Positions 1 to 8,528 of a DNA stretch of 14,643 nucleotides are shown here, piece by piece. The position numbers were made by a program, and so were the translations under genes. The stretch comes from an uncultured Prevotella sp. (lineage in GTDB: Bacteria; Bacteroidota; Bacteroidia; Bacteroidales; Bacteroidaceae). Location of the stretch: positions 1 to 14,643 of the forward strand of contig CAAHDP010000405.1 of assembly GCA_900770515.1 (NCBI GenBank), written 5' to 3'. Within the stretch, counting starts at the first letter, position 1, and every line of letters begins with the position of its first letter. The notes beneath the pieces were generated by a model, which saw only the letters and a list, made by a program, of their open reading frames with translations, did not search any database and was not told where the DNA came from.

Positions 1-1917
1 CGAGTTCTTAAAAAACCTCAAAAGGTGCAAACAAACCCTACAGGAGAGCTCGATTTATTTGGCGCACAGCCAGCAGATGGGCAGGAAGAGCAAAAAAACA
101 CGAGTTTTGAGACCATTAAAACGACTCATCATACATACAAACTCGTTGAAACAGAAGAAGATGCACGTAATCTTTATGATTATTTAATTACAAAGAAGAT
201 TCTCAGTTTAGATACAGAGACCACTTCTACCTCTGCCATCGACGCAGAATTGGTGGGTTTGAGCTTTGCTGTTGAGGAGAAGGAGGCGTTCTACGTAGCA
301 ATTCCAACAAATCGTGAAGAAGCCTTAAAATTCGTAAACATATTCAAACCGCTCTACGAGAACCCTGAAATCCTGAAAGTGGGACAAAACATCAAGTACG
401 ATTACGAGGTGTTGATGAACTACGGAGTAGAGATACAGGGAAAGATGTTTGATACAATGCTCGCCCACTACATCATCCAGCCAGAGCTTTATCACAACAT
501 GGACTATCTCGCCGAAGTCTTCCTCAACTACCAGACTGTTCACATCGAAGAGCTGATAGGCCCGAAGGGCAAGAATCAGAAGTCGATGCGTGACCTTGCT
601 CCATCTGAAGTTTACGAGTATGCAGCCGAGGATGCCGACATCACATTGAGATTGAAGAATGTGCTCGAACCAAAGCTCAAGGAGATAGAATGCGAGGATC
701 TGTTCTGGAATGTAGAGATGCCATTGGTTCCGGTGCTTGCCCACATGGAGATGAATGGCGTATGCATCGATACAGATACCTTGAAGGAGACATCCAATAA
801 TCTTACCAATCGTCTTGCAGAAATCGAACATCATATCTATGAGTTGGCAGGCGAATCTTTCAACATCTCTTCTCCCCGACAAGTAGGAGAAATTCTCTTC
901 GGAAAGATGAAGATTGTGGAAAAGCCGAAGAAGACGAAGACGGGACAGTATGTAACCAGCGAAGAGGTTTTACAGCAGTTGCGCAGCAAGAGTCCTATCA
1001 TCGATGAGATATTGAACTACAGAGGATTGAAGAAACTTCTGGGCACCTATATCGATGCTCTTCCCAAGCTTATCAACCCTCGAACCGGTCATATCCACGC
1101 ATCGTTCAACCAAGCCATCACAGCCACAGGTCGTCTCTCTTCAAGCGATCCGAACCTGCAGAACATCCCTGTGAGAGATGACGATGGCAAGGAGATAAGA
1201 AGATGCTTCATCCCGGAGTCAGGATGTCTATTCTTTTCTGCGGATTACTCGCAGATAGAGCTGCGCATCATGGCACATCTGAGTGAAGATGCCAACATGG
1301 TAGAGGCTTTCCGCGAAGGTTCAGATATCCACGCCGCCACAGCAGCCAAGATTTGGCACGAAGACATCAAGGACGTGACCGATGCCCAGAGAAAGAAGGC
1401 AAAGACCGCCAACTTCGGTATCATCTACGGTATCACCACCTTCGGTCTTGCCCAACGCATGAACATCGAGAACAAGGAAGCGAAGCAAATCATAGAAGAT
1501 TACTTCCGCACCTTCCCTGGCGTTCAGGCTTATATGGAAAAGTCGAAGGAGATGGCAAGAGCCAAGGGATACGCCGAAACCCTCTTCCACCGCCGCCGCT
1601 ATCTGCCGGATATCAACAGCAAGAACGGCACTGTGAGAGGATTCGCCGAGCGCAATGCCATCAATGCCCCTATCCAGGGTTCAGAGGCCGACATCATCAA
1701 GGTGGCGATGGTACGCATCTTCAACCGCTTCAGAAAAGAAGGCATCAAGAGCAAGATGATCATTCAGGTGCACGACGAGCTCAACTTCTCCGTCTATCCA
1801 GAAGAGAAAGAACAGGTGGAGAAGATTGTGGTAGAAGAAATGCAGAATGCCTACAAGCTCAGCGTGCCACTGGTGGCAGATGCCGGTTGGGGCAAAAACT
1901 GGCTTGAAGCGCATTAA
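1..1917 (+). CDS. polA: DNA polymerase I, 5'-truncated by the window edge
   Basis: Family A DNA polymerase I, which fills gaps and removes primers in replication and excision repair in the cytoplasm. The frame is open from base 1, so the true start lies outside the window. About 638 codons are present, and the N-terminal 5' nuclease domain (roughly 290 residues in this family) is missing. The 3'-5' proofreading exonuclease looks active: motif I DxE has Asp at 211-213 and Glu at 217-219, motif II has Asn at 388-390 and Asp at 400-402, and motif III YxxxD has Tyr at 619 and Asp at 631. Polymerase motif A (DYSQIELR, Asp codon 1243-1245), motif B (KTANFGIIYG, Phe codon 1414-1416, which favours discrimination against dideoxynucleotides by family rule) and motif C (QVHDEL, Asp codon 1774-1776) are all intact. 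It ends at TAA 1915-1917 and a terminator follows at once, so it is the last gene of its transcript. Confidence 0.97.
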   Translation, partial: RVLKKPQKVQTNPTGELDLFGAQPADGQEEQKNTSFETIKTTHHTYKLVETEEDARNLYDYLITKKILSLDTETTSTSAIDAELVGLSFAVEEKEAFYVAIPTNREEALKFVNIFKPLYENPEILKVGQNIKYDYEVLMNYGVEIQGKMFDTMLAHYIIQPELYHNMDYLAEVFLNYQTVHIEELIGPKGKNQKSMRDLAPSEVYEYAAEDADITLRLKNVLEPKLKEIECEDLFWNVEMPLVPVLAHMEMNGVCIDTDTLKETSNNLTNRLAEIEHHIYELAGESFNISSPRQVGEILFGKMKIVEKPKKTKTGQYVTSEEVLQQLRSKSPIIDEILNYRGLKKLLGTYIDALPKLINPRTGHIHASFNQAITATGRLSSSDPNLQNIPVRDDDGKEIRRCFIPESGCLFFSADYSQIELRIMAHLSEDANMVEAFREGSDIHAATAAKIWHEDIKDVTDAQRKKAKTANFGIIYGITTFGLAQRMNIENKEAKQIIEDYFRTFPGVQAYMEKSKEMARAKGYAETLFHRRRYLPDINSKNGTVRGFAERNAINAPIQGSEADIIKVAMVRIFNRFRKEGIKSKMIIQVHDELNFSVYPEEKEQVEKIVVEEMQNAYKLSVPLVADAGWGKNWLEAH

Positions 1918-1936
1918 TTTAATACAAAATAAACAC

Positions 1937-1984
1937 AAAAATGCTGCAAAAGGTATATTTTTTATCCTTTGGCAGCATTTTTTT
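1937..1984 (+). terminator. Rho-independent terminator after polA
   Basis: Inverted repeat about 20 bases past the polA stop. The left arm is 1937-1953 (AAAAATGCTGCAAAAGG) and the right arm 1966-1982, with one A/G mismatch in the stem. The loop is 12 bases and AT-rich. The right arm runs into a block of seven T (1978-1984). It separates polA from the next operon. Confidence 0.85.
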
Positions 1985-2017
1985 ACGTAAAAGGTTCCTC
2001 CTTTCTTATTTTTTTTG

Positions 2018-2025
2018 TAAATTTG
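2018..2025 (+). promoter_or_regulatory. Bacteroidota -7 promoter box for the caspase block
   Basis: TAAATTTG is an exact match to the Bacteroidota sigma-70 -7 consensus TAnnTTTG. It lies just past the polA terminator and about 110-130 bases before the first gene of the block. No clear TTTG -33 element is seen 17-21 bases upstream; that stretch is pyrimidine-rich. The 5' UTR would be about 100-120 bases. The site is inferred from sequence only. Confidence 0.55.
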
Positions 2026-2152
2026 TCGCAAGAATCTATCAGGCAGAGGCATCAAAGAGAAAAAAGGACCTCAATACATCAAGTATACCAGATTCATATT
2101 CTCTGCCTTTGGACAGAAAGTAATATAATAATTAATGATAAATTTCAAGCTT

Positions 2153-2839
2153 ATGAAACATCTATTTTTCTCAGTAGGTTTGCTTTGCCTCATGGCAGCA
2201 CCTATCAGTGTATCTGCTCAAGCACAGAGCACTAAGGACTTACTTAAAGAGCGTAAAGAACTTGTAAAGGCATCTAAGGCTGAACTTAACGCAAAGGCAA
2301 CAAAAGCCGCACAGAAAGAGGCTAAGAAATTGAAGAAGGAAGGTTGGCAATCAGCTCCAGGAGCACTCCCATTGGAGAAGCAGCTCGACAAGTCATACCT
2401 CATGCAGATGGAGTATGATGAGTCTATGTACCCAAAGTACCTGATGGGCGAGGCAATGAGCATTGGCGAGAACTATGATGGTGCCAAGATGCAGGCCACA
2501 GAATTGGCTAAGCAGAACCTGGCTGCACAGATTCAGACAGAGGTTTCTGCACTCGTAGACAACTCTGTTGCCACACAGCAGCTCGCTATGGAAGAAGCTG
2601 TTACCGTGACCAAGAGTATCATGGCCAGCAAGAGCCTCATCGTACAGAGCATCGGTAGAACCATCACCGTGGTAGAGTGCTTCCGCACCTTGAAGAACAA
2701 GAACAAGGAGGTGCTGGTACGCATCGCTTACAACGGAGAGATGGCTAAGGCTGCTGCTAAGCAAGCTATCCGCCAGAGCCTCGAAAACGAGAGCAGCGAG
2801 CTGCACAAGAAACTTGATAACGTTTTGGGAACAAAATAA
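2153..2839 (+). CDS. Secreted helical protein with LPP20-like core
   Basis: Protein of 228 residues with no named function that I recognise. I start it at ATG 2153, which gives a classic signal peptide (MKHLFFSVGLLCLMAAPISVSA, written here for orientation: Met-Lys start, hydrophobic core, cleavage after SA near residue 22). An in-frame ATG at 2135 would add six residues and cannot be excluded. After the signal comes a Lys/Ala/Glu-rich helical stretch (about residues 25-65), then a conserved-looking part (KSYLMQMEYDE, then YPKYLMGEA). The core from about residue 105 has the pattern A..QA...AKQNLAAQIQTEV, followed by a TITVVECFRTLKNKNKEVLVRIAY strand pair. This resembles the LPP20 fold, in which a helix rich in ALA/AKxxLA is followed by a strand ending in LVR. 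There is no lipobox cysteine, so it is probably periplasmic. It is the first gene of the block, 7 bases before the propeller gene, so co-transcription is very likely. The LPP20 link is a pattern judgement. Confidence 0.85.
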   Translation: MKHLFFSVGLLCLMAAPISVSAQAQSTKDLLKERKELVKASKAELNAKATKAAQKEAKKLKKEGWQSAPGALPLEKQLDKSYLMQMEYDESMYPKYLMGEAMSIGENYDGAKMQATELAKQNLAAQIQTEVSALVDNSVATQQLAMEEAVTVTKSIMASKSLIVQSIGRTITVVECFRTLKNKNKEVLVRIAYNGEMAKAAAKQAIRQSLENESSELHKKLDNVLGTK

Positions 2840-2846
2840 GTAGATA

Positions 2847-4916
2847 ATGAAAAAAACAACATTTGCAATAGCATGGTTGTTAGGATGTACACTCGGCCTC
2901 TCTGCACAGGAGGCCGAGACTCCTAAACCCCATGATACAAAAATAAAATTAAGCAATACAGCCGACGGTTTTGCCAACTATTATAGCGGCTACTACTATT
3001 ACCATGGTGGAGAAATCTTCAACATGCGTAACTACCCTATGTTTGCCGGTAATAAGATCAGCTCACTTCGCATCAATCCTTCAGGCACATCTTACGCCTT
3101 CATCGACAACAAGAAAGATAAGAACAGCGTAGATGTATACAGCCTCATCTATAAGGATACAAGACAGGGAAAAGTAGGTACCACCAAGTTGTTCAAACCG
3201 CTTGCCATCTGCTATTCTCCAGATGCCAAATTCCTCTATGTGATGGGATCTGACAAGAAGATTCATATCTACACCACCCGCAAGACACAGGAGGTTAAGA
3301 ACTTCGATGTAAACGAGACAGCATCTCGCCTTGATGCAAGCCCTAACGGATTCTTCCTCATAGCTAGCTCCGCAAACAAGATACAGGTCATCAACATGGA
3401 AAACCAGAGCGTGAGAACCACCATCGACCTGAAGGCTGAACTGAAGGACATTGCCTTCTCTTCCAACAGCAAGCAGATGGCTGTACTCACAACAGATGGA
3501 ACCTGCGATGTATATGATACTAAGACTTTCAAGGTGAGCAAGCATTTTGATGCTATGGGCATCGCCGAAAAGTGCTACTTCCACCCAGAGAACAAATACC
3601 TGGCTATCGTTACCGGTGAACAGCGCGTGGCACTCCTCAACCTGCTCAACGACGATGACCGCCAATATATTGACGCCAAAGATGCCGGCATCAAGTATAT
3701 CAACTTCACAAAGAATGTGAAGAACGAGTTCTATCTTGTTTATGCCACCAGCAACGGTATCACATTCACCCCTGTGGGCTTCCTCTCTCCTAACCGTCAG
3801 GAAAAACTGAAGGATGAGTTGAACAGCCGCATGGACGAGTGGATGAAGCAGATGGACGGTGAGTCGCTCGACGACTACAAGGTACGTGTCAACGAGCAGA
3901 CCCGTCTCAACCAGATGCGCCTCTTCGAGACAGAAATTGCTACCAACATGGCTGAGAATCTGTTGACATCATCAGACGTGAAACTCGGTAACTACAACGC
4001 CGACATGAACATGTTGACCCTCGATTTCAACAACATGCCAAGCATTTACCTGACCGTGCCTGCAAGCGAATTGGAAGGCATGGACGTAAGCAACCTGGAA
4101 TTCACCAACACCAAGTACGGCTTGAACGATAAGGACGAATTCGAGCTTGTCTATACCGAGGTTGTGAACAAGAAGACAGGAAAGAAGTACGTGTTCGACA
4201 ATACCGAGCGTAAGTCGCTGGCTTTCTTGGAATCAGACGACAACTTCGTTCCATTCGAGCAGTTGCAAGGCGCCAAGATGGAAGAGCTGAAGCTGGAGGA
4301 AATCAAGAACAAGATATTGAAGAACGCCCAGGAGCAGAACGTCATCTCCGACCATACCAAGATTGATGTACACACCAAGGTGGTAAACGGCACAGATGCA
4401 TCGGGTAAGAACATCTTCAACTATGATGTGGATGTATCTTATACTGTTGACGAGGCTTTCTCTGCAAAGGATGACTTTGCACCAGGCAAGTTCAAGGCAG
4501 AAGAATCTAACGCCGCACAGGCTATGCTCGCCATTGTGAAGAAGGCTCTCGAAGAAGACTTCTCCAAGTATATGGTAGCAGGGAAGCAGGTGAAGGTGCA
4601 GATTACCGGTATGGCTGACGCCTTGCCATTCAGTCGCACTGTGGCATACGACGGCTGCTACGGAGACTTTGACCAGGAGCCTGTTCACAAGAATGGTGAG
4701 TTGAGCAATATCACCGTGACCAAGGCTACCGGTATCAGCCAGAACGAGCAGTTGGCTTACTTGCGCGCCATGGGCGTGAAGAACTACATGGAGCAAAACA
4801 TTCCTGAACTCCAGAAGATGAAAGCCGACTACGACACTTACATTGAGGTTTCAGAGAACAAGGGTGGCGAATACCGCCGCATCGGTGTGAAGTTCACCTT
4901 CATCAACGCATTCTAG
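2847..4916 (+). CDS. Secreted WD40-like propeller protein with OmpA-like C-terminus
   Basis: Protein of 689 residues. It has an N-terminal signal peptide with likely cleavage after LSA at residue 20; an LLGC at residues 11-14 lies inside the hydrophobic core and is a poor lipobox. Residues about 65-315 form repeated blade-like units of the WD40/YVTN type (S-x-x-R-I-N-P-S-G, CYSPDAKFLYV, LDASPNGFFLIA, IAFSSNSKQMAVL, CYFHPENKYLAIV), typical of a beta-propeller protein-interaction scaffold. Residues 331-452 form a module also found in the downstream caspase protein. Residues about 580-689 resemble a divergent OmpA-like peptidoglycan-binding domain: ITGMAD with Asp591, an insertion, then SQNEQLAYLRA with Arg640 and a final RRIGVKFTF strand. 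In OmpA-like domains the equivalent Asp and Arg bind diaminopimelate. The gene follows the LPP20-like gene by 7 bases and is separated from the caspase gene by 98 bases. The domain calls are mine from residue patterns, and the function is inferred as an envelope scaffold. Confidence 0.9.
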   Translation: MKKTTFAIAWLLGCTLGLSAQEAETPKPHDTKIKLSNTADGFANYYSGYYYYHGGEIFNMRNYPMFAGNKISSLRINPSGTSYAFIDNKKDKNSVDVYSLIYKDTRQGKVGTTKLFKPLAICYSPDAKFLYVMGSDKKIHIYTTRKTQEVKNFDVNETASRLDASPNGFFLIASSANKIQVINMENQSVRTTIDLKAELKDIAFSSNSKQMAVLTTDGTCDVYDTKTFKVSKHFDAMGIAEKCYFHPENKYLAIVTGEQRVALLNLLNDDDRQYIDAKDAGIKYINFTKNVKNEFYLVYATSNGITFTPVGFLSPNRQEKLKDELNSRMDEWMKQMDGESLDDYKVRVNEQTRLNQMRLFETEIATNMAENLLTSSDVKLGNYNADMNMLTLDFNNMPSIYLTVPASELEGMDVSNLEFTNTKYGLNDKDEFELVYTEVVNKKTGKKYVFDNTERKSLAFLESDDNFVPFEQLQGAKMEELKLEEIKNKILKNAQEQNVISDHTKIDVHTKVVNGTDASGKNIFNYDVDVSYTVDEAFSAKDDFAPGKFKAEESNAAQAMLAIVKKALEEDFSKYMVAGKQVKVQITGMADALPFSRTVAYDGCYGDFDQEPVHKNGELSNITVTKATGISQNEQLAYLRAMGVKNYMEQNIPELQKMKADYDTYIEVSENKGGEYRRIGVKFTFINAF

Positions 4917-4965
4917 GAACATTGCCATAAGCCTTTTTCCAAGAATGGGGTTGAAACCTAATTAA

Positions 4966-4982
4966 AATGCAATTAATGCATT
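4966..4982. repeat. Inverted repeat in the gap before the caspase gene
   Basis: Perfect 6-base arms AATGCA (4966-4971) and TGCATT (4977-4982) around a 5-base spacer, inside the 98-base AT-rich gap between the propeller and caspase genes (4917-5014). No TAnnTTTG box or T-tailed terminator is seen in this gap. It could be a protein-binding site or a chance palindrome in AT-rich DNA. Confidence 0.35.
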
Positions 4983-5014
4983 CTTAATGATATTATACAT
5001 ATTATATAATTATA

Positions 5015-7570
5015 ATGAAGAAAATATTTATTGCAATATCTATATTACTCTTATCGTCGGGCAGCAAACTGGCTGCCCAGACGATAACTGAATCTAATGA
5101 GGCGTACAGAGAGTTTGTGCAGATAGCCAACAAGGATGGCGACAAAACTCAGATGTACGACGCACTTTACCGTTGCTATACAGCAACTTATGCCATAGTC
5201 ACTCACTCAGAGAAGACTAGCGCCGAATATACACAGGCGATATACAACATGAAGAATCTCATCCCATTCCTGCCTAATGCGGCTGCTTACAACAGCAACA
5301 GCCAAAGCGTGGGAAATGCCATCAAGTTTGCGCGTGCCTACGTAGATGTAGTCAGCTTGCCAGACTTTGCTGATGGGGGATACACTACTCAAAACGCATA
5401 TTCACAGCTCTCATACTTCGCTGCTGCCAACCTGGTAAACCGCCGACAGTATGAGGAAGCCATACCATATCTGCAAGCCTATCTCCGCTCAGGCGACGAA
5501 AAATATCGCAAGTCGGTATTCATGAACCTGATTAAGGCATGCGCCCAGTCGAACAAATACCAGCTTGCCGTCATCACATTGGAGCAGGCATCAGATAACT
5601 ATCCTACCGACTATGACATCGTATCGTCAGCAGTGAACCTGTGCATTGACCACAAGGACAATGCCAACCTGCAGAAGTTCGTAGGCAAGGGTCTTGCCCT
5701 TCGTCCTGATGATGAAACCCTGCTCAATATCCAAGGAAAGCTTTATGAAGAAGGACACAACTTCGAGCAGGCACTGGATATCTACAAGAAACTACAAGTG
5801 GTTCATCCAAAGGCACTTGATGTGTTGAAACATCTCGCCATCAACAACTACAACATTGGTGTACAGAACTACAACAAGACCCTGGAGTTGAAGGAGAAAG
5901 ATCCACATATCAAGAGTTTGCAGGAAACGTCTAAGGAATACTTCACCTATGCCGTGGGCCATCTCAAGAATATCATCATCAGCGACCCGCTGTCGCTGAA
6001 ATACACCCAGGCACTCGCCGTGGCATACAACTGTATCGGCGACAAGGAAAACTTCAACATCATCAACAACAAGTTGGCATCATTGGGTGGAGGCAAGATA
6101 GAATCAAACTTCATACCTCAACTCATAGAGTTCAATGGCGAAGTGAAACCATCCATTGCAGCCGTTGCTACACAGCAACAGAGCATAGACGGCGACTCAC
6201 AGGCCAAAGAAGAAGAAAAGGGAATCCCTGCATATTCAGCATTCGCCATTCCATTCATCGAGAACCGCATCGACAAGTGGCAGCAGAAAGACAGCTACGA
6301 AACCCTGGATGAATATCGTGCCCGCATGACCGAAAAGAACCGCGACGCCAAGATTCAGGAGATGCAGAAACTGGCTCAGCAGGAATACATCAGCAAGTAT
6401 GAATCGAGAGTGAACCTGCGCCATCTGGAGCTGAAGCCATACGATGCAGACCACGAAGTGTTCCTGGTAACATCACCAGACGTTGGTGAAATGGTGGTTC
6501 CGGTGCCAAGAAGCAACAACGAGGCACGCATCTTCGCTTCCAACTGGAACGGAATGCAGTTTAAGAATCCTAAGTACTTCATCGACAAGGACCATCTGGC
6601 ACTCGCCCAGCTTACCATCATCACCCCGTCGGGCAAGGAATACCACTACGACAATGCAGCTGCGCTCAACTACACAGCCACCAACGTAGAAGTACACTTC
6701 GACCCTATCAATGCAGGAATGCTGGCAGCCAATACCAGCAATGCCAACAAACAAACCATACAGCAGCAGAACGTGAAGTTGGGAACATCGGATGTGGATG
6801 AGAACATTCCAGAGAATCCAACAACCAACAACAAGACCTTTGCCGTGGTTATCGCCAACCAGAACTACACCAACGTGGCCGGCGTACCATTGGCACTGAA
6901 CGATGGTCTTGCCTTCTCCAAGTATTGCGAGAAGACGTTGGGAATGCCTGCCGAAAATGTGCGCTACTATGCCGATGCCTCTTACGGAACCATGCTCCGC
7001 GCCATCCGTGACATCAAGAACATCGCAAGTGCCTTTAACGGCGACATCAACATCGTATTCTACTATGCCGGACATGGTATTCCAAACGAGGCAACCAAGG
7101 ACGCATACCTCTTGCCTACCGATGCCGATGGCACACAGACAGAAGGCTGCTACTCACTCAACAAGCTCTATACAGAGTTAGGCTCAACCAAGGCAAAGGA
7201 AATCGTAGTATTCCTCGATGCCTGCTTCAGCGGTTCCAAGCGCGAGGAAGGCATGCTGGCTTCAGCCCGTGGTGTAGCCCTGAAGGCAAAGCAGGAAGAT
7301 CCTCGTGGCAACATGGTGGTATTCAGTGCCGCATCGGGCGACGAGACCGCCTTCCCATATTCAGCCAAGGGACATGGACTCTTCACCTACTATCTCCTGA
7401 AGAAACTGCAGGAGAGCAAGGGAGATGTGAACCTTGGCGAACTGAGCGACTACATCTCGGAGAATGTGAAGCAGCAGTCGGTGGTTATCAACCGCAAGGT
7501 GCAAACCCCAACAGCTACCCCTTCTACCTGGATTGCTACAGGATGGAAAGAGATGACTCTGAAGAAATAG
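5015..7570 (+). CDS. Secreted TPR-caspase family (C14) protease
   Basis: Protein of 851 residues. The signal peptide MKKIFIAISILLLSSGSKLA-AQ predicts export to the periplasm or beyond. Residues about 130-350 read as TPR-like helical repeats (for example YEEAIPYLQAYLRSGDEKY and NFEQALDIYKKLQVVHP). Residues 421-547 are the module shared with the preceding propeller protein. An Asn/Gln-rich linker (about 570-606) leads into a C-terminal caspase-fold domain (607-848): KTFAVVIANQNY first strand, FYYAGHG with catalytic His687 (codon 7073-7075), and VVFLDACFSG with catalytic Cys737 (codon 7223-7225). Both dyad residues are present, so activity is expected. Asp735, just before the Cys, fits metacaspase/paracaspase-like cutting after Arg or Lys; that is inference. 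Lys/Arg-rich loops follow the Cys (SKREEG, SARG) and could be self-cleavage sites. There is no type IX secretion C-terminal domain that I recognise. It is the likely effector of the block; the DUF4384 gene follows after 43 bases. Confidence 0.95.
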   Translation: MKKIFIAISILLLSSGSKLAAQTITESNEAYREFVQIANKDGDKTQMYDALYRCYTATYAIVTHSEKTSAEYTQAIYNMKNLIPFLPNAAAYNSNSQSVGNAIKFARAYVDVVSLPDFADGGYTTQNAYSQLSYFAAANLVNRRQYEEAIPYLQAYLRSGDEKYRKSVFMNLIKACAQSNKYQLAVITLEQASDNYPTDYDIVSSAVNLCIDHKDNANLQKFVGKGLALRPDDETLLNIQGKLYEEGHNFEQALDIYKKLQVVHPKALDVLKHLAINNYNIGVQNYNKTLELKEKDPHIKSLQETSKEYFTYAVGHLKNIIISDPLSLKYTQALAVAYNCIGDKENFNIINNKLASLGGGKIESNFIPQLIEFNGEVKPSIAAVATQQQSIDGDSQAKEEEKGIPAYSAFAIPFIENRIDKWQQKDSYETLDEYRARMTEKNRDAKIQEMQKLAQQEYISKYESRVNLRHLELKPYDADHEVFLVTSPDVGEMVVPVPRSNNEARIFASNWNGMQFKNPKYFIDKDHLALAQLTIITPSGKEYHYDNAAALNYTATNVEVHFDPINAGMLAANTSNANKQTIQQQNVKLGTSDVDENIPENPTTNNKTFAVVIANQNYTNVAGVPLALNDGLAFSKYCEKTLGMPAENVRYYADASYGTMLRAIRDIKNIASAFNGDINIVFYYAGHGIPNEATKDAYLLPTDADGTQTEGCYSLNKLYTELGSTKAKEIVVFLDACFSGSKREEGMLASARGVALKAKQEDPRGNMVVFSAASGDETAFPYSAKGHGLFTYYLLKKLQESKGDVNLGELSDYISENVKQQSVVINRKVQTPTATPSTWIATGWKEMTLKK

Positions 7571-7613
7571 TGACTGGTATAATCACAGCAGATAATATCT
7601 AAAATCAGCAATT

Positions 7614-8486
7614 ATGAGACATTATATTTTCTTGATGATATGGATGCTCCTGGGCGTAGCTTCAACTGGCTATGCCCAGAAGACTAAAAAGGTGCATGGC
7701 GAGTACATCTACCACGCACCTGAAAACGTCTCTATAGAGCAAGCCAGACAAACGGCATTGAGCCGTGCGCAGATTCAGGCACTGGGCGATGAATTCGGCA
7801 CCGTGGTGGCACAGCATAATGCCACCTTGATGAACAACACCAACGGTTCTACCCATACCGACTTCACCTCGCTGAGCAGCAGCGACGTAAAGGGAGAATG
7901 GCTCGAAACCATCGGTGAGCCCAAGTATGAGATAAGCTATGAGCAAGGTATGCTGGTAGTGAAATGCTCCGTAACCGGCAAGGCACGTGCCATTGTGGCA
8001 AAGCAAAACAACTATGTGGCAAAGATTCTCTGCAACGGCATAGAAGACCGCAACGAGGGTGAAAACTTCAAGAGCGGAGATGATCTCTATCTGGCTTACC
8101 AGAGTGCCACCAAGGGCTATCTCGCCGTCTATCTGATAGATGACAACAAGAATGCCTATTGCCTGCTGCCTTACCAATCATCGAAAGATGGAAAGGTGGA
8201 GGTAGATGCCAATACACGTTACGTATTCTTCAACCAGAAAACGGCTCAGCCGCTGTTTAATTCTTCTGATGTTGATGAATATACCATGACCTGCGATAAG
8301 GCATCTGAAACGAATTATATCTACATTATCAGCTCTCCTAATCCTTTTATCAAGGCGATAGATAATGCCGTGGAAGGATTGCCAAGAGAATTGAAGTATG
8401 ATGATTTCCAGAAATGGCTCTCCAAGAACCGCACAGCCGACAAGGATATGCAGGTGGAGATTAAGACGATTGTCGTAAAAAAATAA
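7614..8486 (+). CDS. Secreted DUF4384-type protein
   Basis: Protein of 290 residues with a signal peptide (cleavage near residue 21, GYA-QK). Residues about 28-130 hold the pattern YHAPENVSIEQARQTALSRA.IQALGDEFGT, then DVKGEWLETIGEP and a strand ending in VTGKARAIVA. This resembles the LPP20/FlgT-N-like fold in Bacteroidota envelope proteins. Residues about 150-245 match the DUF4384 pattern: FKSGDDLYLAYQS, then KGYLAVYLIDDNKNAYCLLPY, a compact beta domain thought to bind or present ligands. From general knowledge, DUF4384 occurs next to or fused with bacterial caspase-like proteases, which fits its place 43 bases after the caspase gene. No catalytic residues are evident. A terminator 42 bases past the stop marks it as the last gene of the block. 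Its role is probably accessory (sensor, adaptor or substrate); this is inference. Confidence 0.9.
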   Translation: MRHYIFLMIWMLLGVASTGYAQKTKKVHGEYIYHAPENVSIEQARQTALSRAQIQALGDEFGTVVAQHNATLMNNTNGSTHTDFTSLSSSDVKGEWLETIGEPKYEISYEQGMLVVKCSVTGKARAIVAKQNNYVAKILCNGIEDRNEGENFKSGDDLYLAYQSATKGYLAVYLIDDNKNAYCLLPYQSSKDGKVEVDANTRYVFFNQKTAQPLFNSSDVDEYTMTCDKASETNYIYIISSPNPFIKAIDNAVEGLPRELKYDDFQKWLSKNRTADKDMQVEIKTIVVKK

Positions 8487-8528
8487 GTTGATTTACCGAT
8501 AAAATTCAGGAATAGGAACAAAATGAAG

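Noticed and set aside
25..27. GTG at 25 as the start of a shorter polymerase
   Set aside because: The frame is open to base 1 and the protein lacks the 5' nuclease part normal for the family, so the gene simply enters from outside the window.
1941..2235. Small open frames in the polA-caspase block gap
   Set aside because: They run through the terminator hairpin and the promoter and lack sensible starts or domain patterns.
6473..7075. Open frame antisense to the caspase gene (200 codons)
   Set aside because: The + strand is clearly coding here; the antisense product shows no domain pattern.
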